Source of the DNA: JBCDBH01 sp039184055
GTDB taxonomy: Bacteria > Acidobacteriota > Thermoanaerobaculia > Multivoradales > J023
Direction: 5' to 3'
Assembly: GCA_039184055.1 (NCBI GenBank)
Contig: JBCDBH010000125.1
Span: forward strand, 1-14,970
Length of the DNA stretch: 14,970 nt
Shown one piece after another: positions 1 to 7,143 of this stretch. Position 1 is the stretch's first letter; every line of letters starts with the position of its first letter. A program made the position numbers and the translations under genes. The notes under the pieces were generated by a model. The model was not told the origin of the DNA and ran no database searches. It worked only from the letters and a program-made list of their open reading frames with translations.

Positions 1-27
1 AAAACAAAAACACGCCAGTGTGGTCGC
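1..27 (-). terminator. Possible intrinsic terminator of the outer-membrane protein gene
   Basis: Read on the minus strand, downstream of the beta-barrel gene, an imperfect hairpin (GCG, bulged A, CCA, loop CAC, TGG-CGT, about 13-27 on the plus strand) is followed after a short GTG by a T-rich run (TTTTTGTTTT, positions 10-1). The layout of stem then U-tract fits a rho-independent terminator. The stem is short, bulged and has a wobble pair, and it lies about 90 bases past the stop codon, so this is tentative. The window edge cuts the context. Confidence 0.33.
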
Positions 28-117
28 TTGGGCCCCCCTATTTTTGCATTCGCGCCTACAATCGGCGGGCGGGCCGCTGGCGCGCGACCCCCACGACAAC
101 AACTCTGGCAATCGTGC

Positions 118-867
118 TCAGAAGCGCCAACGCAATTGAATATCGAGCCGATCGTTGTCGCCGGTCTCGTAGGTCGCGCCGATGCCGAGACCACGGCCGA
201 GGTAGACCATCACGGAGACGCCGTAGAGCAAGCCGTCGGTGAGCTCGATGTCGCCGCTATTCGGCGAGATCTCGTCGAGGATCAGCTGGCTGTAGCGCAG
301 GTGGCCACCGAGCTCCCAGCGACCGGCGGCGAGGTAACGCAGCCCGACTTTGGCATCCAGGTCGATCTCGTCGACGCCTTCTTCGGACACCGAAACCGTG
401 ACCCCGGAGGGCAAGGTGGCCGACACCGTGCCCGGGATCAGATACGCCGCGCCTTCGGCACCGAGCTCGGTGATCAGATCGGCGTTGTCGTTCAAGGGGA
501 TCCGAGCTCCCAACGCCAGGCGGGCGTAGCGTGTCTCCATGGTTCCGCTGGCCGTGGCGCTCTCACCGCCACCGCTGACCCGACCGGTCAAGCCGACGTC
601 GAGATCCTGGAGATACTCACCGGTGAGATAGAAGTTCGATCCCAAAGCCACCGAGCCAGCGATGCCGAAACCGGTTTCATCGTCGGTATCGAGCGTCGCC
701 GAGAGTTGATCGGTGCTGAAGTCGAAGATCGTACCCAGCGATCGGGTGGTCGAGCGCAGCTCGAGATAGTTGTAGGAGAGGTCGTTGTCGGCGTGTGCCG
801 GCAGGGCGATTCCGACAATCAAGATCGCGGCGAGTAGGAAAGGCTGCATGGGCTTGCATGAGGTCAT
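118..867 (-). CDS. Outer-membrane beta-barrel protein (small porin-like, 249 aa)
   Basis: Probable outer-membrane protein; its cargo or role cannot be told from sequence. The N-terminus reads MTSCKPMQPF followed by a hydrophobic stretch (LLAAILIVGIALP) and an AHA cleavage site, so a signal peptidase I signal of about 26 residues is predicted. The mature part has alternating polar/hydrophobic strands rich in Gly, Tyr and Leu, with acidic turns (TDDETG, ETGDNDR). It ends in RWRF, the terminal aromatic typical of barrels assembled by BamA. The mature length of about 220 residues suits an 8- to 10-stranded barrel. The frame stays open upstream to 960, but that extension is acidic and would bury the signal peptide. 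The ATG at 867 has GGAG six bases upstream, so I chose it; an in-frame ATG at 849 is a less supported alternative. The gene stands alone, divergent from the permease at 1093. The family is not identified further; OmpW-like or a generic outer-membrane beta-barrel domain are possible. Confidence 0.82.
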   Translation of the reverse strand: MTSCKPMQPFLLAAILIVGIALPAHADNDLSYNYLELRSTTRSLGTIFDFSTDQLSATLDTDDETGFGIAGSVALGSNFYLTGEYLQDLDVGLTGRVSGGGESATASGTMETRYARLALGARIPLNDNADLITELGAEGAAYLIPGTVSATLPSGVTVSVSEEGVDEIDLDAKVGLRYLAAGRWELGGHLRYSQLILDEISPNSGDIELTDGLLYGVSVMVYLGRGLGIGATYETGDNDRLDIQLRWRF

Positions 868-873
868 GTCGTG

Positions 874-877
874 CTCC
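874..877 (-). promoter_or_regulatory. Ribosome binding site deciding the start of the beta-barrel gene
   Basis: On the minus strand GGAG lies six bases before the ATG at 867 (865-867 on the plus strand reads cat). Neither the upstream in-frame start at 960 nor the internal ATG at 849 has a comparable Shine-Dalgarno match, so this site fixes the start just ahead of the signal peptide. Confidence 0.6.
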
Positions 878-964
878 GCATCTGTTGTATCGAGTCCGCT
901 CGAGGGCGGTGCGTCGTTTGCCCGGTCATCGTCGGCGGATTCGCCCCGTGACGTCCTCATGAAA

Positions 965-1033
965 CCCTGAGGGCATCCTTAGGCGTCTTCTTATGACCGC
1001 CCTAAGGACGCGGCTGAAGCCTCCCGCTATGAT
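965..1033. promoter_or_regulatory. Divergent intergenic control region with CCTNAGG heptamers
   Basis: Between the beta-barrel gene and the permease gene sit three CCTNAGG heptamers: CCTGAGG at 966-972, CCTTAGG at 977-983 and CCTAAGG at 1001-1007. The last two form the arms of a dyad (TCCTTAGG ... CCTAAGGA, 976-1008). The first lies within a nine-base palindrome, CCCTGAGGG (965-973). A TATGAT hexamer at 1028-1033 differs from the sigma-70 -10 consensus at one base and points towards the permease. No good -35 lies 16-18 bases upstream; that space is occupied by the right dyad arm. This fits an activator- or repressor-controlled promoter for the permease, but the regulator is unknown and no experiment supports the site. 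The rest of 868-1092 shows no gene. Confidence 0.4.
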
Positions 1034-1092
1034 CGGTTTCGCCTCGTCGAGACCTCACGACGATCACCCAACTCGACACGACGCTGAACGCC

Positions 1093-3507
1093 ATGCTCGC
1101 CACACCTCTTCGTGCCTACGATCAAACGCTCCGACTCTTGGCGCGCGCACCGACCTATGTCGTCACCGTGGTCCTGACCCTGGCGATCGGTGTCGCCCCC
1201 GTGCTGATCGTGGCGAGCATGATCGACGGCTTGCTCTACCGGCCTCTCCCCTTCGCCGACAGCCATCGCCTGCTCCGTGTGGAGCAGGTCCGGCTCGATG
1301 ACGGTCATTCGGGGCCGCTCTCGCTCCCGACCCTGCGCGATCTGGACCGCGACCTCACCGGTGACGCGGTTCCCGTCATCACCCTGACCGGGTTCGAGAA
1401 CGTCTCGGTGACCGTCGACAACGGCACGGAGCTCGAACGGGTCGGCGCCGCCCTGGTGTCGGCGGACTACTTCCAGGTTCTCGGCGCCACGCCGCATCTC
1501 GGCCGCTTCTTCGTTCCGGGTGAGGATCTTTTCGGTGCGCGCCGCAGCGCGGTGTTGAGTCACGATCTCTGGCTGCGATCCTTCGCTGGCGCTACCGACA
1601 TCGTCGGCCGCTCGATCGACATCGACGCGCAACCGCACCGCATCGTCGGGGTGCTCGCCGCCGGTCGAGACATGCCGATCGCGACGAACGTGTGGATCCC
1701 GTACAACGAACGGCTCTGGAACACCGGACGCTTCGATCGCCGCCTGAGCGTCATCGCCCGACTCGGTGACGGAGTCGATGTCGCCACCGCGCGCCAACGG
1801 GTCGCCGAAGGGGCGATCCGCCTTCAGGAGCGCTTTCCCGAAGAGCCGTACGAGCTCGCGGTCAGCCCGTTCAAGCAATCCCTGGTGCGCGAGCAAAGCG
1901 CGACCTTGCACGCCCTGCTCGCCATCATGGTGCTGGTGTTGCTCGCCGCGTGCTTGAACGTCGCCAACCTGGCCTTGGCGCACACCATGAGCCGTGGTCG
2001 TGAGCTCGCGGTACGCGCCGCGTGTGGCGCCGATCCCAGTCGGCTGCGCCGGCGGATCATCAAGGATTCGATTTGGTTGACGGTCGGCGGCGGGGTACTC
2101 GGCTTCGGCTTCGCGACCCTGGGCGTCGTGCGGCTCAACGACGCCATCCCCGTCGACCTACCGCTGTATTTGGAGCCCCGGATCGACGGCCGACTGCTGC
2201 TCGTGGGCGTCTTGCTGCTGGCGGTGGTCCACGCGATCTTCAGCTTGATCCCGGCGACGGTGGCGCGCGATCAGGGCATGACGCCGCATCTGGCGACCGG
2301 CCACCGAGCCTCCGGTGGCGCGCGCGCGGCGTGGTGGCGACGACGCTTCTGTCAGCTGCAAACGGCGCTCGCCTTTGTCGTGCTGGCGGTGACCGCGATG
2401 CTGGTTCAGGACGCCACGCGACTGAATCGTGTCGATCCCGGTCTCGACAGCGACGACGTGCTCAGCATGCGTCTCTCCCTGCCCGTGGCCCGCTATCCCG
2501 AGCCCGAGCAAACCGCGCTCTTTTACCACGAGCTACGGCTCCGGTTGAACGCTCATACGGAGATCGACAACGTCGCTTTCCTGTCTCGTCTACCCGGTGA
2601 CGACGCACGCTCGGGCACCTCGGTGGCGCTCTCCAGCTGGGAGATCCGGCAGCCGACCGCCTATGTCTCCGCGTCACCGGATCTCTTCGCCACCCTCGAC
2701 ATCCCGATCGTCGCCGGTCGCGCCATCGACGACACCGACCGCGCCGGGCGTCGGCCGGCGGTGATCGTCAGCCGCGCGTGGACCCGACGCTACACGCCCG
2801 ACATACCCTCGGAACGTCTGCTCGGCACCGCGGTCGACGTGCCGATCATCAGCAGCACGGGAGAGATCGTCGGCATCGCGGGAGACGTTCACTTCGAAGG
2901 CGTCGCCCGCCCCATCGAGCCCTATATCTATCTCGCGAGCGACCAATTCGTGTTCCGCGACATGGCCTTGTTCTTGAAGATCGCCGACCTCAGCGACGCC
3001 ACGGCGGCCGAGCTCGTCGACCTGGTTCGTGACACGGTCGCCAGCCTCGATCCGACCATTCCCGTATTCGGCGTCGCCCCGCTCGACCAGCGTCTCGACG
3101 ACGCCCTCTTCATACCTCGCCTGGTTCAGATCATGGTGGTCAGCCTGGCGGTCATCGTCCTCGGTCTCGCGTCGCTCGGTCTTTTTGGCCTGGTCGCCGT
3201 GATCATCGCCGAAGAGCGTCACGGCATCGCGGTCCGGCTGGCCCTCGGCGCCACCCCCTCGGCGCTGCGCGCCGACATGTTCCGACGCACCGTCCGCGAT
3301 CAGGCGGTCGCCCTACTCGGCGGCGTCCTTCTCTTCGCGCTCGCCTGGCCCTGGGCCGATGAGCTCTCCAGCACGGGTGACGGTTTCGATCCCTTGGCGC
3401 TCGGCGCGGCGGTGCTCGTGCTCGTGCTCTCCGGGCTGGCCGCCGTGTGGCTCGCCAGTCATCGGATGACCGAAATCGACCCGAATGCTGCTCTACAACG
3501 TGAATAG
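1093..3507 (+). CDS. MacB/FtsX-type duplicated orphan ABC permease (ADOP-like, 804 aa)
   Basis: Membrane permease subunit related to MacB/FtsX, of the long duplicated type seen without its own ATPase. A first membrane helix lies near residues 20-45, followed by a MacB-type periplasmic domain (about 50-250) containing GATPHLGRFF. A first FtsX core (about 275-400) carries the cytoplasmic signature SRGRELAVRAACGADPSRL. A second half follows, with another N-terminal helix (about 420-440), a second periplasmic domain, and a second FtsX core (about 675-795) carrying AEERHGIAVRLALGATPSALR. It ends in the family-like IDPNAALQRE. The 804-residue length is normal for this class. The ATG at 1093 has no clear Shine-Dalgarno, but the hydrophobic start fits. 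MacB-like permeases act in mechanotransmission, moving peptides, drugs or lipoproteins with a MacA/TolC partner. Neither those partners nor an ATPase is in this window, so the substrate is unknown. It converges on the winged-helix regulator gene with only 20 bases between stop codons. Confidence 0.88.
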   Translation: MLATPLRAYDQTLRLLARAPTYVVTVVLTLAIGVAPVLIVASMIDGLLYRPLPFADSHRLLRVEQVRLDDGHSGPLSLPTLRDLDRDLTGDAVPVITLTGFENVSVTVDNGTELERVGAALVSADYFQVLGATPHLGRFFVPGEDLFGARRSAVLSHDLWLRSFAGATDIVGRSIDIDAQPHRIVGVLAAGRDMPIATNVWIPYNERLWNTGRFDRRLSVIARLGDGVDVATARQRVAEGAIRLQERFPEEPYELAVSPFKQSLVREQSATLHALLAIMVLVLLAACLNVANLALAHTMSRGRELAVRAACGADPSRLRRRIIKDSIWLTVGGGVLGFGFATLGVVRLNDAIPVDLPLYLEPRIDGRLLLVGVLLLAVVHAIFSLIPATVARDQGMTPHLATGHRASGGARAAWWRRRFCQLQTALAFVVLAVTAMLVQDATRLNRVDPGLDSDDVLSMRLSLPVARYPEPEQTALFYHELRLRLNAHTEIDNVAFLSRLPGDDARSGTSVALSSWEIRQPTAYVSASPDLFATLDIPIVAGRAIDDTDRAGRRPAVIVSRAWTRRYTPDIPSERLLGTAVDVPIISSTGEIVGIAGDVHFEGVARPIEPYIYLASDQFVFRDMALFLKIADLSDATAAELVDLVRDTVASLDPTIPVFGVAPLDQRLDDALFIPRLVQIMVVSLAVIVLGLASLGLFGLVAVIIAEERHGIAVRLALGATPSALRADMFRRTVRDQAVALLGGVLLFALAWPWADELSSTGDGFDPLALGAAVLVLVLSGLAAVWLASHRMTEIDPNAALQRE

Positions 3508-3527
3508 GAAAAAGGTGAGCGGCTGGC

Positions 3528-5222
3528 TCAGAGCGCGCCGAGCCGTCGACGCATCTCGCCCGCGCGGGCCGCGATGTCGTCTCGCCAAGCGCGAAACCTG
3601 GCGTCACTCTCGAGACGCGCGAACGGTGGCTCGTAACGCAACCGTCGGCTGTCCGCGAGACCAGCTCGCGCCGCTTGATTGAGCGCCTCGTAGAGCCTCT
3701 CGTCCTCGCCGCGCAGAGCGGCGATACCGGCGATCAAGGTGACCGGTAGATAGCTCTCCGAGCCGCGATCGAGGTCCCAAACGACTCGTTGCTCGAGCGC
3801 CACGATCAACGACTCACGCTCCTCACCGCTGGTGAGCGCGGCGAGGTGCAGATGGGCATAGCTCGGGCGAAACGACGCCTCGACGGCGCGGCGCGACAAG
3901 GCCACCGCCGCCGCCTCGTCACCCGCCATCAGCTCGACCAGGGCGGCGAGCTCGAGCGCCCCGACATGCTCGGGCATGACGGCGAGAAACGACCGGAGCA
4001 GGTCCCGCGTCGCCACCACTTCACCCGCGGCGAGCGCGATCCGCGCTCGCACCATCCATGCCGACGTCGAATACGGCTCGAGCTCGAGGCTACGCTCGAC
4101 CTCGATCGTGGCGCGCGCATCCTCACCGAGCAGGTAATAGGCGTGGGCGAGATCGGCGTGGAGCGCCGCCGAGTCGTCGAGACCATCGAGCGCCCGCCGA
4201 AGCGCGCGCACGCCTTCTTCGAGCAAACCGCGTCGAACGAGCACCCGACCGAGCTCGTGCCATGCCGGATACGCCTCCGGGTCGAGCTCGACCGCTCTCT
4301 CCAGGGCGTTTTGCGCCCGCTGGTAGCGCCACGCGAGCTCTTGGGCGAGCCCCAGCGCGCGATGCGTCACGGCGAGCTCCGGAGCGAGGGCGACCGCCTG
4401 TTGACCGGCTTCGACCGCCGGATCGATCCACTGCCAACCGAGACCGAAACGACTCACCCCGTCGACATAGGCCATGGCCAAACCGGCGTAGGCCGTCGCC
4501 GAGCTCGAATCATCCTCGAGCGCTTGTTTGTAGAGCTCGATGGCGTTGGCGTTGGCGGCCGCGTCGACGGACGCTTGAAACGTCTCGGCACGACTCAGAT
4601 CGCGCGCGCCTGAGTCTTCTGCCTCGACGACGGCACCGGGCGTCGCCGGGCGTAAGGCGTAGACCACGATCGCCACCGCCGCGAGCACCACCACCGCCGC
4701 CAGCCAGCGCGCCGAGCGCACCGAGATCGGGACCGTCGCCGGCGTCGTGTCGCTCGATGGCCCTGAAGACGCTAGCGCCTCTGAAGAAGCCAGCAGAGAC
4801 GCTGACTCGCTCGATGTCACGGATGCGCTCATCGGCTCAGGCTCGACCGGGGTCGCGAGCTCGGACGATGCCGCCTGAGAGATCGCTTCCACCGGAGCGA
4901 TCAATCGATAGCCGCGTTTGGGAATCGTCTCGATAAAGCGTGGCGCTTTGGCGTCATCACCCAGGACGCGTCGCAGCTCCGAGATCGACCGCAACAGCAC
5001 GCCGTCGGCGACAAAGGTATCGGCCCACACCGTGTCGAGCAGCGCCTGTTTCGACAACACCTCGCCCGCGTGGCTCGAGAGCTCGACCAGAACCGCCATC
5101 ACCTTGGGTTCGAGACGATGCCCCTCGCCGCCTTCGTGCTCGAGACGTGACAGCTCCGGCTCGACGGTCCAGGCGCCGAGGCGAAAGGGTTGTCCAGAGG
5201 CGATGAGTGGCGAACGTGACAT
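3528..5222 (-). CDS. CadC-like membrane transcription factor: winged helix, one TM, TPR repeats
   Basis: Predicted membrane-anchored transcription regulator of about 564 residues. Residues about 8-105 form an OmpR/PhoB-type winged helix: FRLGAWTVEPELSRL, the RLEPKVMAVLVELSSHAGEVLS helix region, the LLDTVWAD.FV.DGVL recognition segment, and the terminal hairpin FIETIPKRGYRLI. A Ser/Ala/Pro-rich linker leads to one membrane helix (WLAAVVVLAAVAIVVYAL, about 174-193). Beyond it, the periplasmic part is a string of TPR-like helix pairs (for example AIELYKQALEDDSSSATAYAGLAMAY and ALERAVELDPEAYPAWHELGRVLVRRGLLEEG). There is no receiver domain, so signals are likely read by the periplasmic TPRs, as in CadC/ToxR-type proteins. 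The frame is open back to a GTG at 5258, and an in-frame GTG lies at 5252. I chose the ATG at 5222 because it sits just before the DNA-binding domain, though its Shine-Dalgarno is poor. It is the last gene of the minus-strand unit, 59 bases after the 159-aa gene. Confidence 0.86.
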   Translation of the reverse strand: MSRSPLIASGQPFRLGAWTVEPELSRLEHEGGEGHRLEPKVMAVLVELSSHAGEVLSKQALLDTVWADTFVADGVLLRSISELRRVLGDDAKAPRFIETIPKRGYRLIAPVEAISQAASSELATPVEPEPMSASVTSSESASLLASSEALASSGPSSDTTPATVPISVRSARWLAAVVVLAAVAIVVYALRPATPGAVVEAEDSGARDLSRAETFQASVDAAANANAIELYKQALEDDSSSATAYAGLAMAYVDGVSRFGLGWQWIDPAVEAGQQAVALAPELAVTHRALGLAQELAWRYQRAQNALERAVELDPEAYPAWHELGRVLVRRGLLEEGVRALRRALDGLDDSAALHADLAHAYYLLGEDARATIEVERSLELEPYSTSAWMVRARIALAAGEVVATRDLLRSFLAVMPEHVGALELAALVELMAGDEAAAVALSRRAVEASFRPSYAHLHLAALTSGEERESLIVALEQRVVWDLDRGSESYLPVTLIAGIAALRGEDERLYEALNQAARAGLADSRRLRYEPPFARLESDARFRAWRDDIAARAGEMRRRLGAL

Positions 5223-5281
5223 GTCGAGTGGATTCGAAAGTGGGCTATCCACCCACACCTACGCACCGATCGATACAGAGT

Positions 5282-5761
5282 TCAGTGTATAGCGGTTCCG
5301 GACGGTGGCGCGGGTGGCAAGTCGGTCCGTGCATCGGCGAGCCGTCGTTGCGCCTCCGCCATCAGACGACCCAATCGCCCATAAAGCTCACGCGCCTTGT
5401 TGTGATCCGGTAGCCGAATGACCACCTGGGTGCGTGGGCTCGCCACGGTGATCACAAAGGTCTGGAGCGCGGTGATCAAGCCGTAGGCGCCGATGCCGAC
5501 GAAAATCGGCAAGACGACCGGGGTGATTTCCCAGAACAACAAACCGATCAAGAAACCGAAGACGAGAATCGCCACGGATGCCGCGACCTGTGCCTGGTTG
5601 ACTTGGCGATGCAGGCTGACCATACGGGCCTCATCGAAATCGACACGAATCCGACGCAGCTCGCGCCCGCGCACCTCTTCCGACTCGAGGCCGTAGTCGG
5701 TCAACGACACGAGCTTGCCCATCATGGCTTCCAAGCGTGTGTTCAGCCGCTCTTGTTTCAT
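5282..5761 (-). CDS. Small two-helix membrane protein of unknown function (159 aa)
   Basis: I do not recognise a family. The protein has a charged, probably helical cytoplasmic N-terminus of about 55 residues (MKQERLNTRLEAMMGKLVSL..., ending DEARMVSLHRQVNQAQ). Two adjacent membrane helices follow (VAASVAILVFGFLIGLLFW, about 58-77, and VVLPIFVGIGAYGLITALQTFVI, about 81-103). A basic, heptad-like C-terminal helix comes next (HNKARELYGRLGRLMAEAQRRLADARTDL), then a Pro-rich tail. Helical hairpin plus coiled ends suggests oligomerisation or docking to a membrane partner. It lies between the RDD/zinc-ribbon gene and the winged-helix regulator on the same strand, so co-transcription is likely. The start at 5761 is the fifth ATG in a chain of identical GGGG-spaced ATGs created by the 17-bp repeats upstream. 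Being the only one that opens the long frame, it is well determined. Coding is supported by the membrane pattern and by its fit between neighbours. Confidence 0.72.
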   Translation of the reverse strand: MKQERLNTRLEAMMGKLVSLTDYGLESEEVRGRELRRIRVDFDEARMVSLHRQVNQAQVAASVAILVFGFLIGLLFWEITPVVLPIFVGIGAYGLITALQTFVITVASPRTQVVIRLPDHNKARELYGRLGRLMAEAQRRLADARTDLPPAPPSGTAIH

Positions 5762-5829
5762 GTCGAACCCCGCGTCATGTCGAACCCCGCGTCATGTCGA
5801 ACCCCGCGTCATGTCGAACCCCGCGTCAT
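5758..5829 (-). other. Chain of four identical mini-ORFs (MTRGST) linked by ATGA overlaps
   Basis: On the minus strand each 17-bp repeat opens with ATG and reads ATG ACG CGG GGT TCG ACA TGA, six codons encoding MTRGST. Its TGA overlaps the ATG of the next unit as ATGA. The four mini-ORFs span 5829-5809, 5812-5792, 5795-5775 and 5778-5758. The first ATG overlaps the TGA of the upstream 404-aa gene (GTATGA) and has GGAAG six bases before it, inside that gene. Each later ATG has GGGG six bases before it. The last TGA overlaps the ATG of the 159-aa gene. A ribosome ending the 404-aa gene could thus in principle terminate and restart five times. The overlaps are visible in the sequence. That the peptides are made, or that the chain tunes expression, is inference. 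The pattern could be a by-product of duplicating a unit bounded by ATGA. Confidence 0.55.
5759..5826. repeat. Four perfect tandem copies of a 17-bp unit
   Basis: The unit catgtcgaaccccgcgt occurs four times without a mismatch at 5759-5775, 5776-5792, 5793-5809 and 5810-5826. A fifth, broken start (cat followed by accgc) lies at 5827. The array fills the whole gap between the stop codon of the 404-aa gene (TGA, 5828-5826 on the minus strand) and the start of the 159-aa gene (ATG, 5761-5759). The unit length is not a multiple of three. Perfect identity suggests recent slippage-type expansion or active maintenance. Confidence 0.95.
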
Positions 5830-7040
5830 ACCGCACTTCCATCGACAAAAAGAAACAGCCAGATCCCGATCGCTCCGAGGAGCTCGAGCGCCGCCAAGAA
5901 GATGGCGACCATCCAATAACGACCCACCGGCTCACCGAGTGATTGCCGCTGTTCACGTAATTTCGTCGCGAAGAGCATGGTCAGCGGACCGGTCACCACC
6001 GCCACCGGCATGACCAGCAGACCGAGCAGCAAATAGGTCGTGACCAGGCTTTGATAGGCGATCAAATCGGTTCGTGTCTCGGCAATCTTGCGTTCGGCGT
6101 GCAGACGCTCGAAACACTGTGGACACAGCTCGCGAGTCGGGAGCTCGGTCCGACAGAGATCACACATCACCAGGCCACAGTGATCACAGGTCACCGTGGC
6201 GACGTTGTTGTCGTGATTGGCGCACGGTGTCGTCTCACCTGGCCCCGCTTCCGACAAACGCAGGGTCATGTCATTGCGTTGCGGTGGCCGAAAGGCGAGC
6301 AGCTCGACCACGTAGCCACATTCGTGACAGGTCCGCGTGCCGCTTTCGATCGTGCCCCACGGCGCGCCACATTTCGGACACTGCCCGCCAGCCGCGCGGT
6401 ACGCCTCGCGATCGAAGGTCTCGACCCGCACCACTTTGGTCTTCGCGAGCAGGTCGTGCAGGGCGCTGCGATCCTTGGTGAACACCGCTGCGATGTAGTT
6501 GAGCATGCCGGCACAGCTATCGAGCATCAGGCGGCCCAGAGCGCGTCCCCATGCTTGCCCAGCGGAGATTGGCCCCTCGTCGAGCCGGATGACCCGAATC
6601 CCGACCGCCCGCTTGCCCAAGGTCTGACCGTCGGCGTATTGGTACATCAAGGCTTCGTAGAGCGGTCGGCCAAACACCGCGAGCGCGAACGCGCCCACCA
6701 TCAACGCCCCGCCGACCGTGTCCGACACCGCCTCGGCAAACGCCAAGGCGATCATCAAGATATACGGGCCGACAAAGATCAGGCCATCGATGAAAACCGC
6801 GACGAAACGCTGGTTGAGCGTCGCCAGCTCCGAGCCTTCACGGACACCGGCCACCAGATCGCGAGTCACGTCCCGTTTGCACGCCCGACACAGCCACTCT
6901 CCCTGGAAACCGACCAGACAATCGCGACAGAAGTACTTCTGACAACGACCGCATAGATAGAGGTTGTCAACCACCTCGGGATGGTTGGTGCACACCGGCA
7001 CGTAGGTGTCGGCAACGGGAGCGACGGCGCTTGGGTACAT
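5826..7040 (-). CDS. RDD-family membrane protein with B-box-like and zinc-ribbon modules (404 aa)
   Basis: A multidomain membrane protein of unknown function. Residues about 15-58 form a B-box-like zinc module (CTNHPEVVDNLYLCGRCQKYFCRDCL...WLCRAC). An RDD domain follows (about 75-230): NQRFVAVFIDGLIFV with the Arg and Asp that name the family, two or more membrane helices, DGQTLGKRAVGIRVIR, and a last RSALHDLLAKTKVV. A four-Cys zinc ribbon (CPKCGAPW...CHECGYV, about 240-265) comes next. A second B-box-like module (CANHDNNVATVTCDHCGLVMCDLC...LCPQCF, about 290-335) follows, and two C-terminal membrane helices finish the protein. Three zinc sites around an RDD core suggest a scaffold rather than an enzyme. 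The gene starts the leftward unit and diverges from the operon at 7144, whose first gene carries the same zinc module and whose last carries the same RDD fold. The ATG at 7040 has no obvious Shine-Dalgarno. Confidence 0.83.
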   Translation of the reverse strand: MYPSAVAPVADTYVPVCTNHPEVVDNLYLCGRCQKYFCRDCLVGFQGEWLCRACKRDVTRDLVAGVREGSELATLNQRFVAVFIDGLIFVGPYILMIALAFAEAVSDTVGGALMVGAFALAVFGRPLYEALMYQYADGQTLGKRAVGIRVIRLDEGPISAGQAWGRALGRLMLDSCAGMLNYIAAVFTKDRSALHDLLAKTKVVRVETFDREAYRAAGGQCPKCGAPWGTIESGTRTCHECGYVVELLAFRPPQRNDMTLRLSEAGPGETTPCANHDNNVATVTCDHCGLVMCDLCRTELPTRELCPQCFERLHAERKIAETRTDLIAYQSLVTTYLLLGLLVMPVAVVTGPLTMLFATKLREQRQSLGEPVGRYWMVAIFLAALELLGAIGIWLFLFVDGSAV

Positions 7041-7143
7041 GCGTGCGGCGATCGTACACCGGTCGATTTGTCGTCGGAAGTCACGGAGCTAGATCGCCTC
7101 GAATGTGAATCAGGAAGCCGTGCTAGGGTGCGACGACTTCACC
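7041..7143. promoter_or_regulatory. Divergent promoter region between the two zinc/RDD-type units
   Basis: About 100 bases separate the two divergent units. Rightwards, TGCTAGGGT at 7121-7129 resembles an extended -10 (TG-N-TAGGGT). If used, transcription would begin about 7136, leaving only a few bases before the ATG at 7144 and ruling out the upstream in-frame GTGs at 7105 and 7120. Leftwards, TGTACGAT (minus strand, about 7058-7051) is a weak -10-like candidate, also very close to its ATG at 7040. Neither start codon has a clear Shine-Dalgarno at standard spacing. These boxes are judged by eye and are weak. Confidence 0.35.

Noticed and set aside
28..837. 269-residue open frame on the plus strand
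   Set aside because: It is antisense to the beta-barrel gene, which has a signal peptide, a Shine-Dalgarno and a terminal Phe. The plus-strand translation has no recognisable domain.
868..960. N-terminal extension of the beta-barrel protein
   Set aside because: It is acidic, would displace the signal peptide from the N-terminus, and lacks the Shine-Dalgarno present at 867.
961..987. ECF-sigma promoter (GAAACC, 17 bases, CGTC)
   Set aside because: Only a loose match to ECF -35/-10 patterns. It overlaps the CCTNAGG motifs, and no ECF sigma gene is nearby.
1027..1983. 318-residue open frame on the minus strand
   Set aside because: It is antisense to the N-terminal half of the permease; its composition is rich in Arg/Asp/Gly/Gln/His, typical of a reversed GC-rich gene.
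3789..4936. Two long plus-strand frames (274 and 292 residues)
   Set aside because: Both are opposite the winged-helix/TPR gene. One is extremely Arg/Pro-rich, the usual shadow pattern.
5759..5826. CRISPR array
   Set aside because: The 17-bp units are directly adjacent with no spacers, and no cas gene is present.
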